64,000 nucleotides of DNA from PALSA-1440 sp050011195 (lineage in GTDB: Bacteria > Verrucomicrobiota > Verrucomicrobiia > Limisphaerales > UBA8199). Shown in pieces: positions 44,718-54,076 of this stretch; within the stretch, counting starts at the first letter, position 1, and every line of letters begins with the position of its first letter. The stretch is taken from the NCBI GenBank assembly GCA_050011195.1, contig JBEKJO010000005.1, positions 1 to 64,000 of the forward strand, written 5' to 3'. The position numbers and the translations under genes were made by a program. Below the pieces are notes generated by a model that saw only the letters and a list, made by a program, of their open reading frames with translations, was not told where the DNA came from and made no database searches.

Positions 44718-44890
44718 ACTCTCACGCTCGACACCAGTTGAACCTAAAAGGCGCGGCAAATCAACAAAGAAATGCGTCTGACGCGAAGTTATTTGCTTGC
44801 GGAATTCTCAGCATTATGATTCCAAATTCCCCATTCGGATTGCGGCTGCCGGCTCCGTTTCCCGGCCGATGTGTTCCGAGGCAATCCGGG

Positions 44891-45199
44891 CTAGGACCCT
44901 CCGCGTCTGCGGTCGGGGCGGCGGGGCCTGGCTTTGGCCTCGGTTTGGATTTCCTTCAGGGTGGTTTCAAACAGATCATGCTGTTCCCGGCGGGTTTGGC
45001 GCTGGAGCGCCCGGGCATCCAGAAACGCAAACAGGATGGCCACGCCGGTAAAGACGAAGCAAACCAGCCAGTAAAGCATAAATCCCAGGCCTCCCAGCTT
45101 CTCTTTCAGGACCGTCTCGCCGCCAATGAGCATCCCCAGTGCAGCCAGCAGAACCAGGGCGCCGAACCAGCGGCGGCGGGCAGTAGCGTCGAGAGCCAT
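44891..45199 (-). CDS. Small two-helix membrane protein
   Basis: A 102-residue protein with two membrane helices (GALVLLAALGMLIGGETVL at about 13-30, and GFMLYWLVCFVFTGVAILFA at about 39-58) and a charged C-terminal tail (QRQTRREQHDLFETTLKEIQ, ending in RPRRPDRRRGGS). No named domain is recognised. It precedes the SirB1-like gene on the same strand, with a gap of about 170 bases. Confidence 0.7.
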   Translation of the reverse strand: MALDATARRRWFGALVLLAALGMLIGGETVLKEKLGGLGFMLYWLVCFVFTGVAILFAFLDARALQRQTRREQHDLFETTLKEIQTEAKARPRRPDRRRGGS

Positions 45200-45256
45200 G
45201 GTGGGACGTTAGCATACACGGGAGTGGGGGGGGTAGAAGAAACGGAGCGGTGGCGA

Positions 45257-45342
45257 CGGAGCGATGGAGTGATGGAGTATTGGAGTGATCGAGATAAACG
45301 CCGTTTGTCCTTGCTGCCATCACTCCAGTGCTTCAACACCCC
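45257..45342. repeat. Inverted GGAGTGAT-type heptad repeats
   Basis: The left arm 45257-45293 is built of CGGAGCGAT, GGAGTGAT, GGAGTAT and TGGAGTGAT units. The right arm 45317-45342 reads CCATCACTCCAGTGCTTCAA. The arms are inverted relatives separated by 23 bases. It is the same family as 13802-13885. It lies in the 282-base gap between a leftward and a rightward gene, so any effect would be on divergent transcription. Confidence 0.7.
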
Positions 45343-45481
45343 GTTTTCCCCTCTCTCTCCCCCTGCTCCGCCGCCCGCCCCAACTTTCTTCCGATTTCCG
45401 ATTGGCAACTATGACGGAATCGAGTATGGTGCGGGTGTGGAACTTAATCGGCATCCCCGACTTCAAACTGGCAATTGACTT

Positions 45482-45874
45482 ATGCAAATCACAAAACAAC
45501 TCGCAATCTTCCTGGATAACCGGCCCGGCACGCTGGCGCGCGTAGCGGACGCCTTCGCTGAGGCCAACATCAACATCTACGCCATCACTACAAGCGATAC
45601 GGTGGACCACAGTGTCATTCGCATGGTGGTGAGCGACTACCGGCGAGCGCTGCACCTCTTCGAGGAGCATAGCACGCTGATGGTCGAAGATGACGTGTTA
45701 ATGGTCGAAGGCAGCAATAAGCCGGGTGAATTGGCGCGCATCGCCCATAAGCTCGCCGCTGCCAAGATCAATATCGAGTACTGTTACTGCGCCACGCCGC
45801 CGGCGGCGAAAAAGGGGCTGCTGATCCTGCGCGTCTCCAACCCGACGAAAGCGCTCAAGGTGTTGAACAGTTGA
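45482..45874 (+). CDS. Tandem ACT-domain protein
   Basis: A 130-residue protein made of two ACT domains: ITKQLAIFLDNRPGTLARVA at residues 3-22, and VEGSNKPGELARIAHKLA at about 78-95. ACT domains bind small molecules, usually amino acids, and stand-alone tandem ACT proteins are thought to be regulators. Nothing identifies the ligand. gltB lies 1.8 kb downstream on the same strand, which would fit an amino acid signal, but this is weak. Confidence 0.88.
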   Translation: MQITKQLAIFLDNRPGTLARVADAFAEANINIYAITTSDTVDHSVIRMVVSDYRRALHLFEEHSTLMVEDDVLMVEGSNKPGELARIAHKLAAAKINIEYCYCATPPAAKKGLLILRVSNPTKALKVLNS

Positions 45875-45899
45875 AAGGCTCCTGAACAATATCCCGCAG

Positions 45900-45937
45900 C
45901 ACGTTTCACGGATCACGCATCACGTTTCACGCAGCAC
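45900..45937. repeat. CACGTTT-type heptad array
   Basis: Five 7-base units in a row, CACGTTT CACGGAT CACGCAT CACGTTT and CACGCAG, then CAC. It lies immediately upstream of the GH13 start codon (45945), where the ribosome-binding site should be. Confidence 0.8.
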
Positions 45938-45944
45938 TTCCCCC

Positions 45945-47471
45945 ATGTCCCATCCGCTGCTCTACGAGGTCAATACGCGGTGCTGGTTGCGCGCTCTCTC
46001 GGAAAAGAGCGGCACCGGCATCACGCTCGCCACTGTTCCCGAGGCCGAACTCGCTGGATGGCAGAAACTCGGGTTCACGCACGTCTGGCTCATGGGGGTT
46101 TGGACGACTGGCCCCCGCGCGCGCGCGGAGGCTTTGAAGCAGCCCGAACTGCGTAAGGCATACGACCAGGTCTTGCCGGGTTGGCAGGAGGCGGATGTGG
46201 CCGGCTCGCCCTACGCGATTGGCGATTACCAGGTTCCGCCCGCGCTGGGAGGCGAGGCCGGCCTGGGGGAGTTTCGCCGGAAGCTCCACGAGCATGGGTT
46301 GAAGCTGGTGCTGGACTTTGTGCCAAACCATGTGGGTTTGGATCATCCGTGGGTCCGGGAGCGGCCTGATTTGTTCGTGCAGAGCCTCAGAGAAGCCCCT
46401 GGAACATTCCCGCAGCGAACCCGCGCCGGACTTCGCTGGCCGGCCCACGGCAAAGACCCTTACTTTGCGCCCTGGGCGGATACCGTCCAATTGGATTACC
46501 GCCGCGCCGCCACCCGGGCAGTGATGGCGCAATTGCTTGAGTCAATCGCCACGCGCTGTGACGGCGTCCGTTGCGACATGGCGATGCTGGTGCTCAACGA
46601 TGTCTTCGCCAAAACCTGGGAGCAGTTCCCCCCCGTGGACCACCCATCCCACATCACCAGTCACCAGTCACCAGTCACCAGTCACCCATCACCACCCCCC
46701 GAGTTCTGGGCTTCGGCGATTCCCGCGGTCAAAGAAGCGCACTCCGGATTCTTGTTCCTCGCGGAGGCTTACTGGGGGTTGGAGGCACGACTCCTGGCAC
46801 TCGGGTTCGATTACACTTACGACAAAACGTTGTATGACGGCCTGGTATCCCGCGATGCGGCGGGAGTCCAACGTCATTTGCTCGGGATGACCGCGGAAGC
46901 CGTCGCCGGGGGCGCCCACTTCCTCGAAAATCACGACGAGCCGCGCATCGCTTCCATTCTGTCGCCGGCCGAGCACCGCGCAGCGGCCTTGCTCATGCTG
47001 GGGTTACCCGGCATGCGCTTTTTGCACGACGGCCAGCTTTCCGGGGCACACCTCAAGATTCCAGTTCAACTGGCGCGCCGCGCCGCGGAATCAACCCAGG
47101 CGGATATAGAGAAGCTCTACGAGCAACTGTTGACGACGCTGCCGACCACAGCGGTGGGCCAGGGGAGAGGTGAATTGCGCAAACCGCGCGAGGCGTGGCC
47201 GGACAACCCCACCGCGCGGAATTTTGTCATCGTGCAATGGCAAAGGCGGGCGCCGGAGTTCGATCTGGTGGCTGTGAACCTCGCGCCTCATCGTGGTCAA
47301 TGTTACGCACCGCTGAGTGTCGAGCATCTGGCGGCACACAACTGGAAGATGAGAGACCTGCTGGGCCAGGAATGTCACAAACGCTCCGGGGATGACCTGC
47401 AGAACCAGGGTCTCTACCTGGACCTGCCGCCTCACGGCGCCCAGTTGTTCCACTTCGGGCCGATCAACTGA
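45945..47471 (+). CDS. GH13 alpha-amylase family enzyme
   Basis: A 508-residue GH13-type TIM barrel. The four conserved regions are visible: region I in LVLDFVPNHVGLDHP, region II with the nucleophile Asp in DGVRCDMAMLV, region III with the acid Glu in FLFLAEAYWG, and region IV with the transition-state Asp in LENHDEPRIAS. It has no signal peptide, so it should act on intracellular alpha-glucans. Between regions II and III is a translated CAGTCAC array (HITSHQSPVTSHQSPVTSHP type sequence), which lies near the variable B-domain side of the barrel. The family subgroup cannot be fixed from motifs. Confidence 0.87.
   Translation: MSHPLLYEVNTRCWLRALSEKSGTGITLATVPEAELAGWQKLGFTHVWLMGVWTTGPRARAEALKQPELRKAYDQVLPGWQEADVAGSPYAIGDYQVPPALGGEAGLGEFRRKLHEHGLKLVLDFVPNHVGLDHPWVRERPDLFVQSLREAPGTFPQRTRAGLRWPAHGKDPYFAPWADTVQLDYRRAATRAVMAQLLESIATRCDGVRCDMAMLVLNDVFAKTWEQFPPVDHPSHITSHQSPVTSHPSPPPEFWASAIPAVKEAHSGFLFLAEAYWGLEARLLALGFDYTYDKTLYDGLVSRDAAGVQRHLLGMTAEAVAGGAHFLENHDEPRIASILSPAEHRAAALLMLGLPGMRFLHDGQLSGAHLKIPVQLARRAAESTQADIEKLYEQLLTTLPTTAVGQGRGELRKPREAWPDNPTARNFVIVQWQRRAPEFDLVAVNLAPHRGQCYAPLSVEHLAAHNWKMRDLLGQECHKRSGDDLQNQGLYLDLPPHGAQLFHFGPIN
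46652..46696. repeat. CAGTCAC heptad array inside the GH13 gene
   Basis: Four perfect CAGTCAC units (46658-46685) flanked by CATCAC and CCATCAC variants. They are translated in frame. Since the unit is 7 bases, loss or gain of one copy would shift the frame, so it is a potential on/off switch. Confidence 0.85.
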
Positions 47472-47669
47472 TACGGATCGGGTCGGCTTCAGGGAGAGCC
47501 TCTTCCCCCCACACCCCTTTTCCCCTTTAAGTCACAGGTATCGTGATTTGATTCGCCACGCCAGCTTTTGCTGCATTTAGTTCAAACGAGTTATTGCATG
47601 CCGCGTGAATTTGAGTCAATACTTGCTGAATTTAGTTAAGATTAGCGTGGAGATCCCGATCTCGCGGAA
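47472..47669 (+). promoter_or_regulatory. Upstream region of gltB
   Basis: 198 bases before gltB. It is locally AT-richer than its surroundings and contains TTGAGTCAA and TGAATTTAGTTAAG near 47611-47640, similar to the motifs arrayed at 20769-21006. No canonical promoter can be assigned with confidence. Confidence 0.35.
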
Positions 47670-50600
47670 ATGACGATCAGAGCAGACAGCAAAGGTAATC
47701 GCGGTCAGGCGCAGCGGACCGGCCCACCGGCCAAGCAGGGTCTGTACGACCCGCGGTTCGAGCACGAGGCGTGCGGCGTGGGGTTCGTGGTGAACATCAA
47801 GGGGCGGAAGTCTCATGCGATTATTCAGCAGGCGTTGCAGGTGCTGCTGAATCTGAATCACCGGGGGGCGTGCGGGTGCGAGGCGAACACGGGGGACGGC
47901 GCGGGCATTCTGATCCAGCCGCCGCACGAGTTCCTCAAGCTGGTCGCCCGCGAGGCGCGGGTCACTTTGCCTTCCGCTGGCGAGTACGGGGTTGGGATGG
48001 TGTTTTTGCCGCAGGACGCGGCCCAGCGCGGCGAATGTGAGAAGATTTTCGAGGGCATCGCAGTTGAGGAAGGCCAGCCGGTTCTGGGCTGGCGCACCAT
48101 CCCAGCCAGCAACGTCACCCTCGGGGCCACGGCCCTGGCCTCTGAGCCGCTCATGCGGCAGGTGTTCCTCGCTCGCAACGCGAAGCTCGCGGATGACCTC
48201 GCCTTCGAGCGCAAGCTCTACGTCATCCGCAAGCGCGCGGAGAATGCCATCCGTTACTCGGGGAAGGTCGCGGGAGGCGACTTCTTCTACGTGTCCAGCC
48301 TCTCGTACAAGACGGTCGTTTATAAAGGCATGTTGCTCACGGAGCAGCTCGGCCAGTATTACCCCGACCTGTCGCACCCGGCGATGGCATCCGCGCTGGC
48401 GCTGGTGCATTCGCGGTTCAGCACCAATACTTTCCCGAGCTGGAACCGCGCCCACCCTTATCGCTACCTGGCCCACAATGGCGAGATCAACACGCTGCGC
48501 GGCAACATCAACTGGATGCATGCTCGCCAGGCCATGTTCGAGTCCGACCTTTTCGGCGATGACCTTAAGAAGGTCCTGCCCGTGATCTGCACTGATGGCA
48601 GCGACTCGGCGATGTTCGACAATTGCCTGGAGCTGCTCGTCCTGGCGGGCCGTTCGCTTCCGCACGCCATGATGATGATGATCCCCGAGCCGTGGACCCG
48701 GCACGAGAGCATGAGCGCCGAGAAGAAGGCCTTTTACGAGTATCACTCGTGCCTAATGGAGCCTTGGGACGGCCCGGCTTCCATTGCCTTCACGGACGGC
48801 CGGCAGATTGGCGCGGTGCTGGACCGCAACGGCCTGCGCCCCTCGCGCTTCTACGTCACCAAGGACGACCTGGTCATCATGGCCAGTGAAGTGGGCGTGC
48901 TCGAGGTGCCCGCCGACCGCGTGCTGCAAAAAGGCCGCCTTCAGCCCGGCCGCCTGTTCCTCGTCGATACCGAACAGGGCCGCATCGTCGCGGACGAGGA
49001 AATCAAGCGCCAGATCGCCACCGCCCATCCTTATCGCGACTGGCTGGACCAGAACCTGATCCGGCTGGCGGACGTTCCCGCCCCCGGCATCCTGCCGGAG
49101 CCGGACCACGAAACCGTGCTCCAGCGCCAGCTTGCCTTTGGTTACACCTTTGAAGACTTGCGCATTCTCATGCTCCCCATGGCCCGCGACGGCGCCGAAG
49201 CCGTAGGCTCGATGGGCACTGACACCCCGTTGGCCGTTTTGTCCAACAAGCCGCAGCCGCTCTCCAGCTACTTCAAACAACTCTTCGCGCAGGTTACCAA
49301 TCCGCCGATTGACTGCATCCGCGAGGAGATCATCACGTCCACCGAGACGGCCATTGGCTCGGAGCGCAACCTGCTCAAGCCCTCACCTGAACACGCCCGG
49401 CTCATCGAACTCAAGTCCCCCATCCTCACCAACGAGGAGTTCGCCAAGCTCAAGCACATTGACCTGCCGGGCTTCAAATCCATCACCCTTCCGATCCTGT
49501 TCAAGGTCGCCGCCGGCGCGCCCGGTCTGGAGCAGGCGATGGACGACTTGTGCGCCAAGGTCAACCAAGCCGTCAAGGACGGCATCAACGTGGTTGTGCT
49601 GTCGGACCGTGGCGTGAACAAGGACTGGGCACCGATCCCGTCGCTGCTTGCGGTCGCAGGTCTGCATCACCACCTCATCCGCGAAGGCACCCGCACTCGC
49701 GTGGGGCTGGTGCTCGAATCCGGAGAGCCGCGCGAAGTCCATCAATACTCGCTCCTTATCGGCTATGGCTGCGGCGCCATCAACCCATACCTCGCTTTCG
49801 AGACGCTCGACGATATGCTGCGGCAGGGGCTTTTAACGGGCATGGATCACAAAACCGCCTGCAAGAATTACCTCAAGGCCGCGATGAAGGGCGTGGTGAA
49901 GGTGCTCTCGAAGATGGGCATCTCGACCATCCAAAGCTATTGGGGCGCGCAGATATTCGAAGCGGTCGGTTTGAAACAGTCGTTCATTGACAAGCACTTC
50001 ACGGGCACGCCCTCGCGCGTTGAAGGCGTGGGGATTGAGGTCATTGCGCAGGAAGTCCTTCTCCGGCACCAGCGCGCCTTCCCGGACCGTGCCGTCAACG
50101 GCCATTTGCTTGACGCCGGTGGCCAATACCAGTGGCGCGAGGACGGGGAGTACCACTTGTTTAACCCGCAGAGCATCCACAAGCTGCAGACGGCGGTGCG
50201 CACCGGCAGCTACCAGATTTTCAAAGAGTATTCCGCCCTGGTCAATGAGCAGGGCCGGAACTGGTGCACGTTGCGCGGCCTGCTCGACTTCAAGAAGGTC
50301 AAGCCCGTTCCCCTCGAAGAAGTTGAGTCGGTCGAGAGCATCATGAAGCGTTTCAAGTCGGGCGCCATGAGCTACGGCTCCATCAGTCAGGAGGCGCACG
50401 AGACGCTCGCCATCGCCATGAACCGCATTGGCGGCAAGAGCAACACCGGTGAGGGCGGCGAAGACCCCGAACGCTATGTCCCATTGCCGAATGGTGACTC
50501 GAAGAACAGCGCCATCAAACAGGTCGCTTCCGGCCGCTTCGGCGTCACCAGCCTCTATCTGGTCAACGCCAAAGAACTCCAAATCAAGATGGCCCAGGGC

Positions 50601-52307
50601 GCCAAGCCGGGCGAAGGCGGCCAGTTGCCCGGCCAGAAAGTCTATCCCTGGATCGCCAAAGTCCGCTACTCGACGCCTGGCGTCGGCCTGATCTCGCCGC
50701 CCCCGCACCATGACATTTACTCAATCGAAGACCTGGCCGAGTTAATCCACGACCTGAAGAACGCGAACCATCACGCGCGCATCAGCGTCAAGCTCGTGTC
50801 CGAGATTGGCGTCGGCACCGTCGCCGCGGGCGTCGCCAAGGCGCACGCTGACGTCGTGCTCATTAGCGGGTACGACGGTGGCACGGGCGCCTCCCCGCAA
50901 ACCGGCATCAAGCACGCCGGCATCCCGTGGGAACTCGGTTTGGCCGAGACGCACCAGACCCTCGTGCTCAATAACCTGCGCTCGCGCATTATCGTCGAGG
51001 CCGACGGCCAGTTGAAGACCGGCCGCGACGTGGTCATCGCCGCCCTGCTCGGGGCCGAGGAATTCGGGTTTGCCACCGCGCCGCTGGTGGCGATGGGCTG
51101 CATCATGATGCGCGTCTGCCACCTCAACACCTGCCCGGTCGGCGTCGCCACCCAGGACCCGGAGCTGCGCAAACTCTTCGCGGGCGAGCCGGAGCACGTC
51201 GTCAACTTCATGCGCATGATCGCCGGGGAAGTGCGCGAGTTGATGGCGCAGCTCGGGTTCCGCCAGATGAACAAGATGATTGGCCGCGCCGACCGCCTCG
51301 AAGTCAAGAAGGCCGTGGACCACTGGAAAGCCCGGGGTCTGGACTTCAGCCAGATTCTTCACCAGCCTCAAGTCCCGACGGGCGTGGGCCGTTTCTGCCA
51401 GATTCCGCAGGAGCACGGCCTCGAACGGGCGCTGGACAACACCGTCCTGCGCAAGCTCTGCGCCCCCGCGATCGAGCGCAAGGAGAAGGTGCTGGCCTTC
51501 CTGCCCATCCGCAACGTCCACCGTGTCGTCGGCACCATTGTCGGCAGCGAAATCACCCGGCGGTGGGGCGCCGAGGGGTTGCCCGAGGACACCATCGAGA
51601 TCCATTTCACCGGCAGCGCGGGGCAGAGCTTTGGCGCGTTTATACCCAAGGGAATGACCTTCTTCCTGGAAGGCGACTCCAACGATTACCTCGGCAAGGG
51701 CTTGTCGGGCGGCAAACTCATTATCTTCCCGCCGGCGCACTCCACCTTTGTCCCGGAGGAGAACATCATCGTCGGCAACGTGGCCCTTTACGGCGCCACC
51801 AGCGGTGAGGCCTATATCCGCGGCATGGCCGGTGAACGCTTCTGTGTGCGCAACAGCGGCGCCGATGCCGTGGTGGAATCCGTCGGGGATCACGGCTGCG
51901 AATACATGACCGGCGGCCGGGTGGTCGTGCTCGGGCCGACCGGACGCAATTTCGCGGCCGGCATGTCCGGGGGTGTCGCTTATGTGCTCGACGAGGCGGG
52001 TGATTTCGCGCGCCGCTGCAACCTCCAGATGGTCGGCCTGGAGAAGCTGGAAGATGCGGACGAAATCGAACTGGTGTGGAAGATGATCCAGCGCCACCAG
52101 GCTTACACGCAGAGCGCTCTCGCGGCCAGGCTGCTCGCGAACTGGCGGCAAGTCGTGCCCAAGTTCGTCAAGGTCATGCCGAAGGACTACCAGCGCGTCT
52201 TGCAGTCCTTGAAACGCGTGCAGGAATCCGGCCTGAGCGGCGAGGAAGCCATCATGGCCGCCTTTGAGGAGAACGCCCGCGACGCCGCCCGCATCGGCGG
52301 CGGGTGA
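47670..52307 (+). CDS. gltB: Glutamate synthase large subunit
   Basis: A 1545-residue large subunit that makes glutamate from 2-oxoglutarate and glutamine. The class II amidotransferase domain starts with the catalytic Cys in EACGVGFVVNIKG (residue about 36), so a propeptide of about 35 residues is likely cleaved. NLNHRGACGCEANTGDGAG and HNGEINTLRGN belong to this domain. The FMN barrel has GGKSNTGEGGEDPERY and SGYDGGTGASPQTG. The 3Fe-4S Cys are in CHLNTCPVGVAT. The C-terminal GXGXG-type beta-helix domain is complete. gltD follows 9 bases later, so they form one operon. Confidence 0.97.
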   Translation: MTIRADSKGNRGQAQRTGPPAKQGLYDPRFEHEACGVGFVVNIKGRKSHAIIQQALQVLLNLNHRGACGCEANTGDGAGILIQPPHEFLKLVAREARVTLPSAGEYGVGMVFLPQDAAQRGECEKIFEGIAVEEGQPVLGWRTIPASNVTLGATALASEPLMRQVFLARNAKLADDLAFERKLYVIRKRAENAIRYSGKVAGGDFFYVSSLSYKTVVYKGMLLTEQLGQYYPDLSHPAMASALALVHSRFSTNTFPSWNRAHPYRYLAHNGEINTLRGNINWMHARQAMFESDLFGDDLKKVLPVICTDGSDSAMFDNCLELLVLAGRSLPHAMMMMIPEPWTRHESMSAEKKAFYEYHSCLMEPWDGPASIAFTDGRQIGAVLDRNGLRPSRFYVTKDDLVIMASEVGVLEVPADRVLQKGRLQPGRLFLVDTEQGRIVADEEIKRQIATAHPYRDWLDQNLIRLADVPAPGILPEPDHETVLQRQLAFGYTFEDLRILMLPMARDGAEAVGSMGTDTPLAVLSNKPQPLSSYFKQLFAQVTNPPIDCIREEIITSTETAIGSERNLLKPSPEHARLIELKSPILTNEEFAKLKHIDLPGFKSITLPILFKVAAGAPGLEQAMDDLCAKVNQAVKDGINVVVLSDRGVNKDWAPIPSLLAVAGLHHHLIREGTRTRVGLVLESGEPREVHQYSLLIGYGCGAINPYLAFETLDDMLRQGLLTGMDHKTACKNYLKAAMKGVVKVLSKMGISTIQSYWGAQIFEAVGLKQSFIDKHFTGTPSRVEGVGIEVIAQEVLLRHQRAFPDRAVNGHLLDAGGQYQWREDGEYHLFNPQSIHKLQTAVRTGSYQIFKEYSALVNEQGRNWCTLRGLLDFKKVKPVPLEEVESVESIMKRFKSGAMSYGSISQEAHETLAIAMNRIGGKSNTGEGGEDPERYVPLPNGDSKNSAIKQVASGRFGVTSLYLVNAKELQIKMAQGAKPGEGGQLPGQKVYPWIAKVRYSTPGVGLISPPPHHDIYSIEDLAELIHDLKNANHHARISVKLVSEIGVGTVAAGVAKAHADVVLISGYDGGTGASPQTGIKHAGIPWELGLAETHQTLVLNNLRSRIIVEADGQLKTGRDVVIAALLGAEEFGFATAPLVAMGCIMMRVCHLNTCPVGVATQDPELRKLFAGEPEHVVNFMRMIAGEVRELMAQLGFRQMNKMIGRADRLEVKKAVDHWKARGLDFSQILHQPQVPTGVGRFCQIPQEHGLERALDNTVLRKLCAPAIERKEKVLAFLPIRNVHRVVGTIVGSEITRRWGAEGLPEDTIEIHFTGSAGQSFGAFIPKGMTFFLEGDSNDYLGKGLSGGKLIIFPPAHSTFVPEENIIVGNVALYGATSGEAYIRGMAGERFCVRNSGADAVVESVGDHGCEYMTGGRVVVLGPTGRNFAAGMSGGVAYVLDEAGDFARRCNLQMVGLEKLEDADEIELVWKMIQRHQAYTQSALAARLLANWRQVVPKFVKVMPKDYQRVLQSLKRVQESGLSGEEAIMAAFEENARDAARIGGG

Positions 52308-52316
52308 TCCGGAATT

Positions 52317-53801
52317 ATGGGCAAACCTACTGGCTTCATCGAATACCTGCGCGAGTTGCCGCTGGACCGCTCGGCTCTCGAGCGCATCCGCGATTGGAAC
52401 GAGTTCCACTTGCACATGGAGCAGGGCAAGCTCCGCGAGCAGGCTGCCCGCTGCATGGATTGCGGCGTCCCGTTCTGCCACACCGGCACCCTGCTCAGCG
52501 GCATGGCTTCTGGTTGCCCCATCCACAACCTCATCCCCGAGTGGAATGACCTCGTCTATCGCGGTCTGTGGAAAGAAGCCCTCGACCGCCTCCACAAGAC
52601 CAATAATTTCCCCGACTTCACGGGGCGCGTCTGCCCGGCCCCCTGCGAAGGCTCCTGCGTCCTCGGCATCAACGCCCCGCCCGTCACCATCAAAAACCTC
52701 GAATGCGCCATTATTGACCGCGCCTGGGCCGAAGGCTGGGTCATGCCCGACCCGCCCAAAGTCCGCACCGGCAGGAAAGTCGCCGTCGTTGGCTCTGGAC
52801 CAGCGGGCCTCTGCGCCGCCGCCCAGCTTAACAAGGCCGGCCACTGGGTCACCGTCTTCGAGCGCGCGGACCGCCCCGGCGGCTTGCTCATGTACGGCAT
52901 CCCCAACATGAAGCTCGACAAGCAAAAGATCGTGCTCCCGCGCGTCGCTCAGATGGAAGCCGAGGGCAACAAGTTCGTCACCAACACCGAGGTCGGCGTT
53001 AACTATCCGGCGAAGAAGCTGCTCAAAGAGTTTGATGCCGTCGTCCTGTGCACCGGCGCTACCAAGCCGCGCGATCTGCCCGTCGAAGGCCGCACCCTGA
53101 AGGGCATCCACTTCGCCATGGACTTCCTGACCCACAACACCCGCCGCCTGCTGGACAGCAGCCAGAACGGGAATTTCATCTCCGCCGAAGGCAAGGACGT
53201 CATGGTCATCGGCGGCGGCGACACCGGCACCGATTGCGTCGGCACCTCCCTCCGCCACGGCTGCCAGAGCCTCGTCCAGGTGGAAATCCTCCCGCGCCCG
53301 CCCCTCGACCGCGCCGGTGACAACCCGTGGCCGGAGTGGCCCAAGGTCTATCGCCTGGACTACGGTCAGGAAGAAGCCGCCGCGAAGTTCGGCGCCGACC
53401 CCCGCGTCTATCTCACCACCGCCAGCAAGTTTATCGGCGACGACCAAGGCTGGGTGAAGGAGGTTCTCACCGTCCAGGTCCAGTGGGAGCGCAACGAGAA
53501 AGGCCGGTTCCTGCCCAAAGAAGTGCCGGGGACCGAACAGGTCCGCCCCGCTCAGCTCGTCCTGTTGGCTATGGGCTTTCTCGGTCCCGAACAGCCTTTG
53601 CTCGACGACCTTGGCGTCCACCGCGACCCGCGCACCAACGTCAAAGCCGAGTTCGAGAAGTATTCCACCAATCTCAAAGGCGTCTTCGCTGCCGGCGACT
53701 GCCGCCGCGGCCAAAGCCTGGTCGTCTGGGCCTTCAACGAAGGCCGCGGCGCCGCCCGCGAGTGCGACCGCTTCCTCATGGGCCACACCCACCTGCCCTG
53801 A
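52317..53801 (+). CDS. gltD: Glutamate synthase small subunit
   Basis: A 494-residue beta subunit that passes electrons from NAD(P)H to GltB. N-terminal Cys clusters for 4Fe-4S centres are visible (ARCMDCGVPFCHTG, GRVCPAPCEGSCVLG). The FAD site is VAVVGSGPAGLCAAAQL, and the NAD(P) site is VMVIGGGDTGTDCVGTS. The second FAD motif is GVFAAGDCRRGQSLVVWA. The length matches the family. It directly follows gltB. The gene end abuts a truncated restriction gene on the other strand. Confidence 0.97.
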   Translation: MGKPTGFIEYLRELPLDRSALERIRDWNEFHLHMEQGKLREQAARCMDCGVPFCHTGTLLSGMASGCPIHNLIPEWNDLVYRGLWKEALDRLHKTNNFPDFTGRVCPAPCEGSCVLGINAPPVTIKNLECAIIDRAWAEGWVMPDPPKVRTGRKVAVVGSGPAGLCAAAQLNKAGHWVTVFERADRPGGLLMYGIPNMKLDKQKIVLPRVAQMEAEGNKFVTNTEVGVNYPAKKLLKEFDAVVLCTGATKPRDLPVEGRTLKGIHFAMDFLTHNTRRLLDSSQNGNFISAEGKDVMVIGGGDTGTDCVGTSLRHGCQSLVQVEILPRPPLDRAGDNPWPEWPKVYRLDYGQEEAAAKFGADPRVYLTTASKFIGDDQGWVKEVLTVQVQWERNEKGRFLPKEVPGTEQVRPAQLVLLAMGFLGPEQPLLDDLGVHRDPRTNVKAEFEKYSTNLKGVFAAGDCRRGQSLVVWAFNEGRGAARECDRFLMGHTHLP

Positions 53802-54076
53802 CGCAGCGCGGGAAAGCCGAAAGCAACGAGGATAGCGGATGGAGGATTACAGTTGGCCCAACCCAGATCCAGAAACTCGCGCTTGAATGCCTTGTTGAGC
53901 GCCTTTGGGCTGTAGAGCCTCCGCCCCCTCATCGTCTTCTCTTCGCTCTTCTTCGTTTTGTAAATGGAGCTGTCAACTCCTGCGATCGCTTTATACACGT
54001 CGTCCAGCAAAGGCTGAAAGCGCTTCGCGACGAAGGTCGAGCCTCTATTGAAAGAGTACTCACCCGCAACGATCAT
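53552..54076 (-). pseudogene. Truncated BstYI-like restriction endonuclease
   Basis: The first 73 residues closely resemble the N-terminus of BstYI-type (RGATCY) endonucleases as I remember it: MIVAGEYSFNRGSTFVAKRF, SIYKTKKSEEKTMRG, RLYSPKALNKAFKREFLDLGW. After about 53857 the frame runs antisense through the end of gltD, and the sequence no longer resembles the family. The catalytic core with its acidic/VEVQF region is missing, so the nuclease should be dead. The ATG overlaps the end of the methyltransferase gene, the usual coupling of a restriction-modification pair. The site of loss coincides with the gltD 3' end. Confidence 0.75.

Noticed and set aside
50742..53792. 1016-residue frame antisense to gltB and gltD
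   Set aside because: It is a mirror of two well-supported genes and shows no domain of its own.
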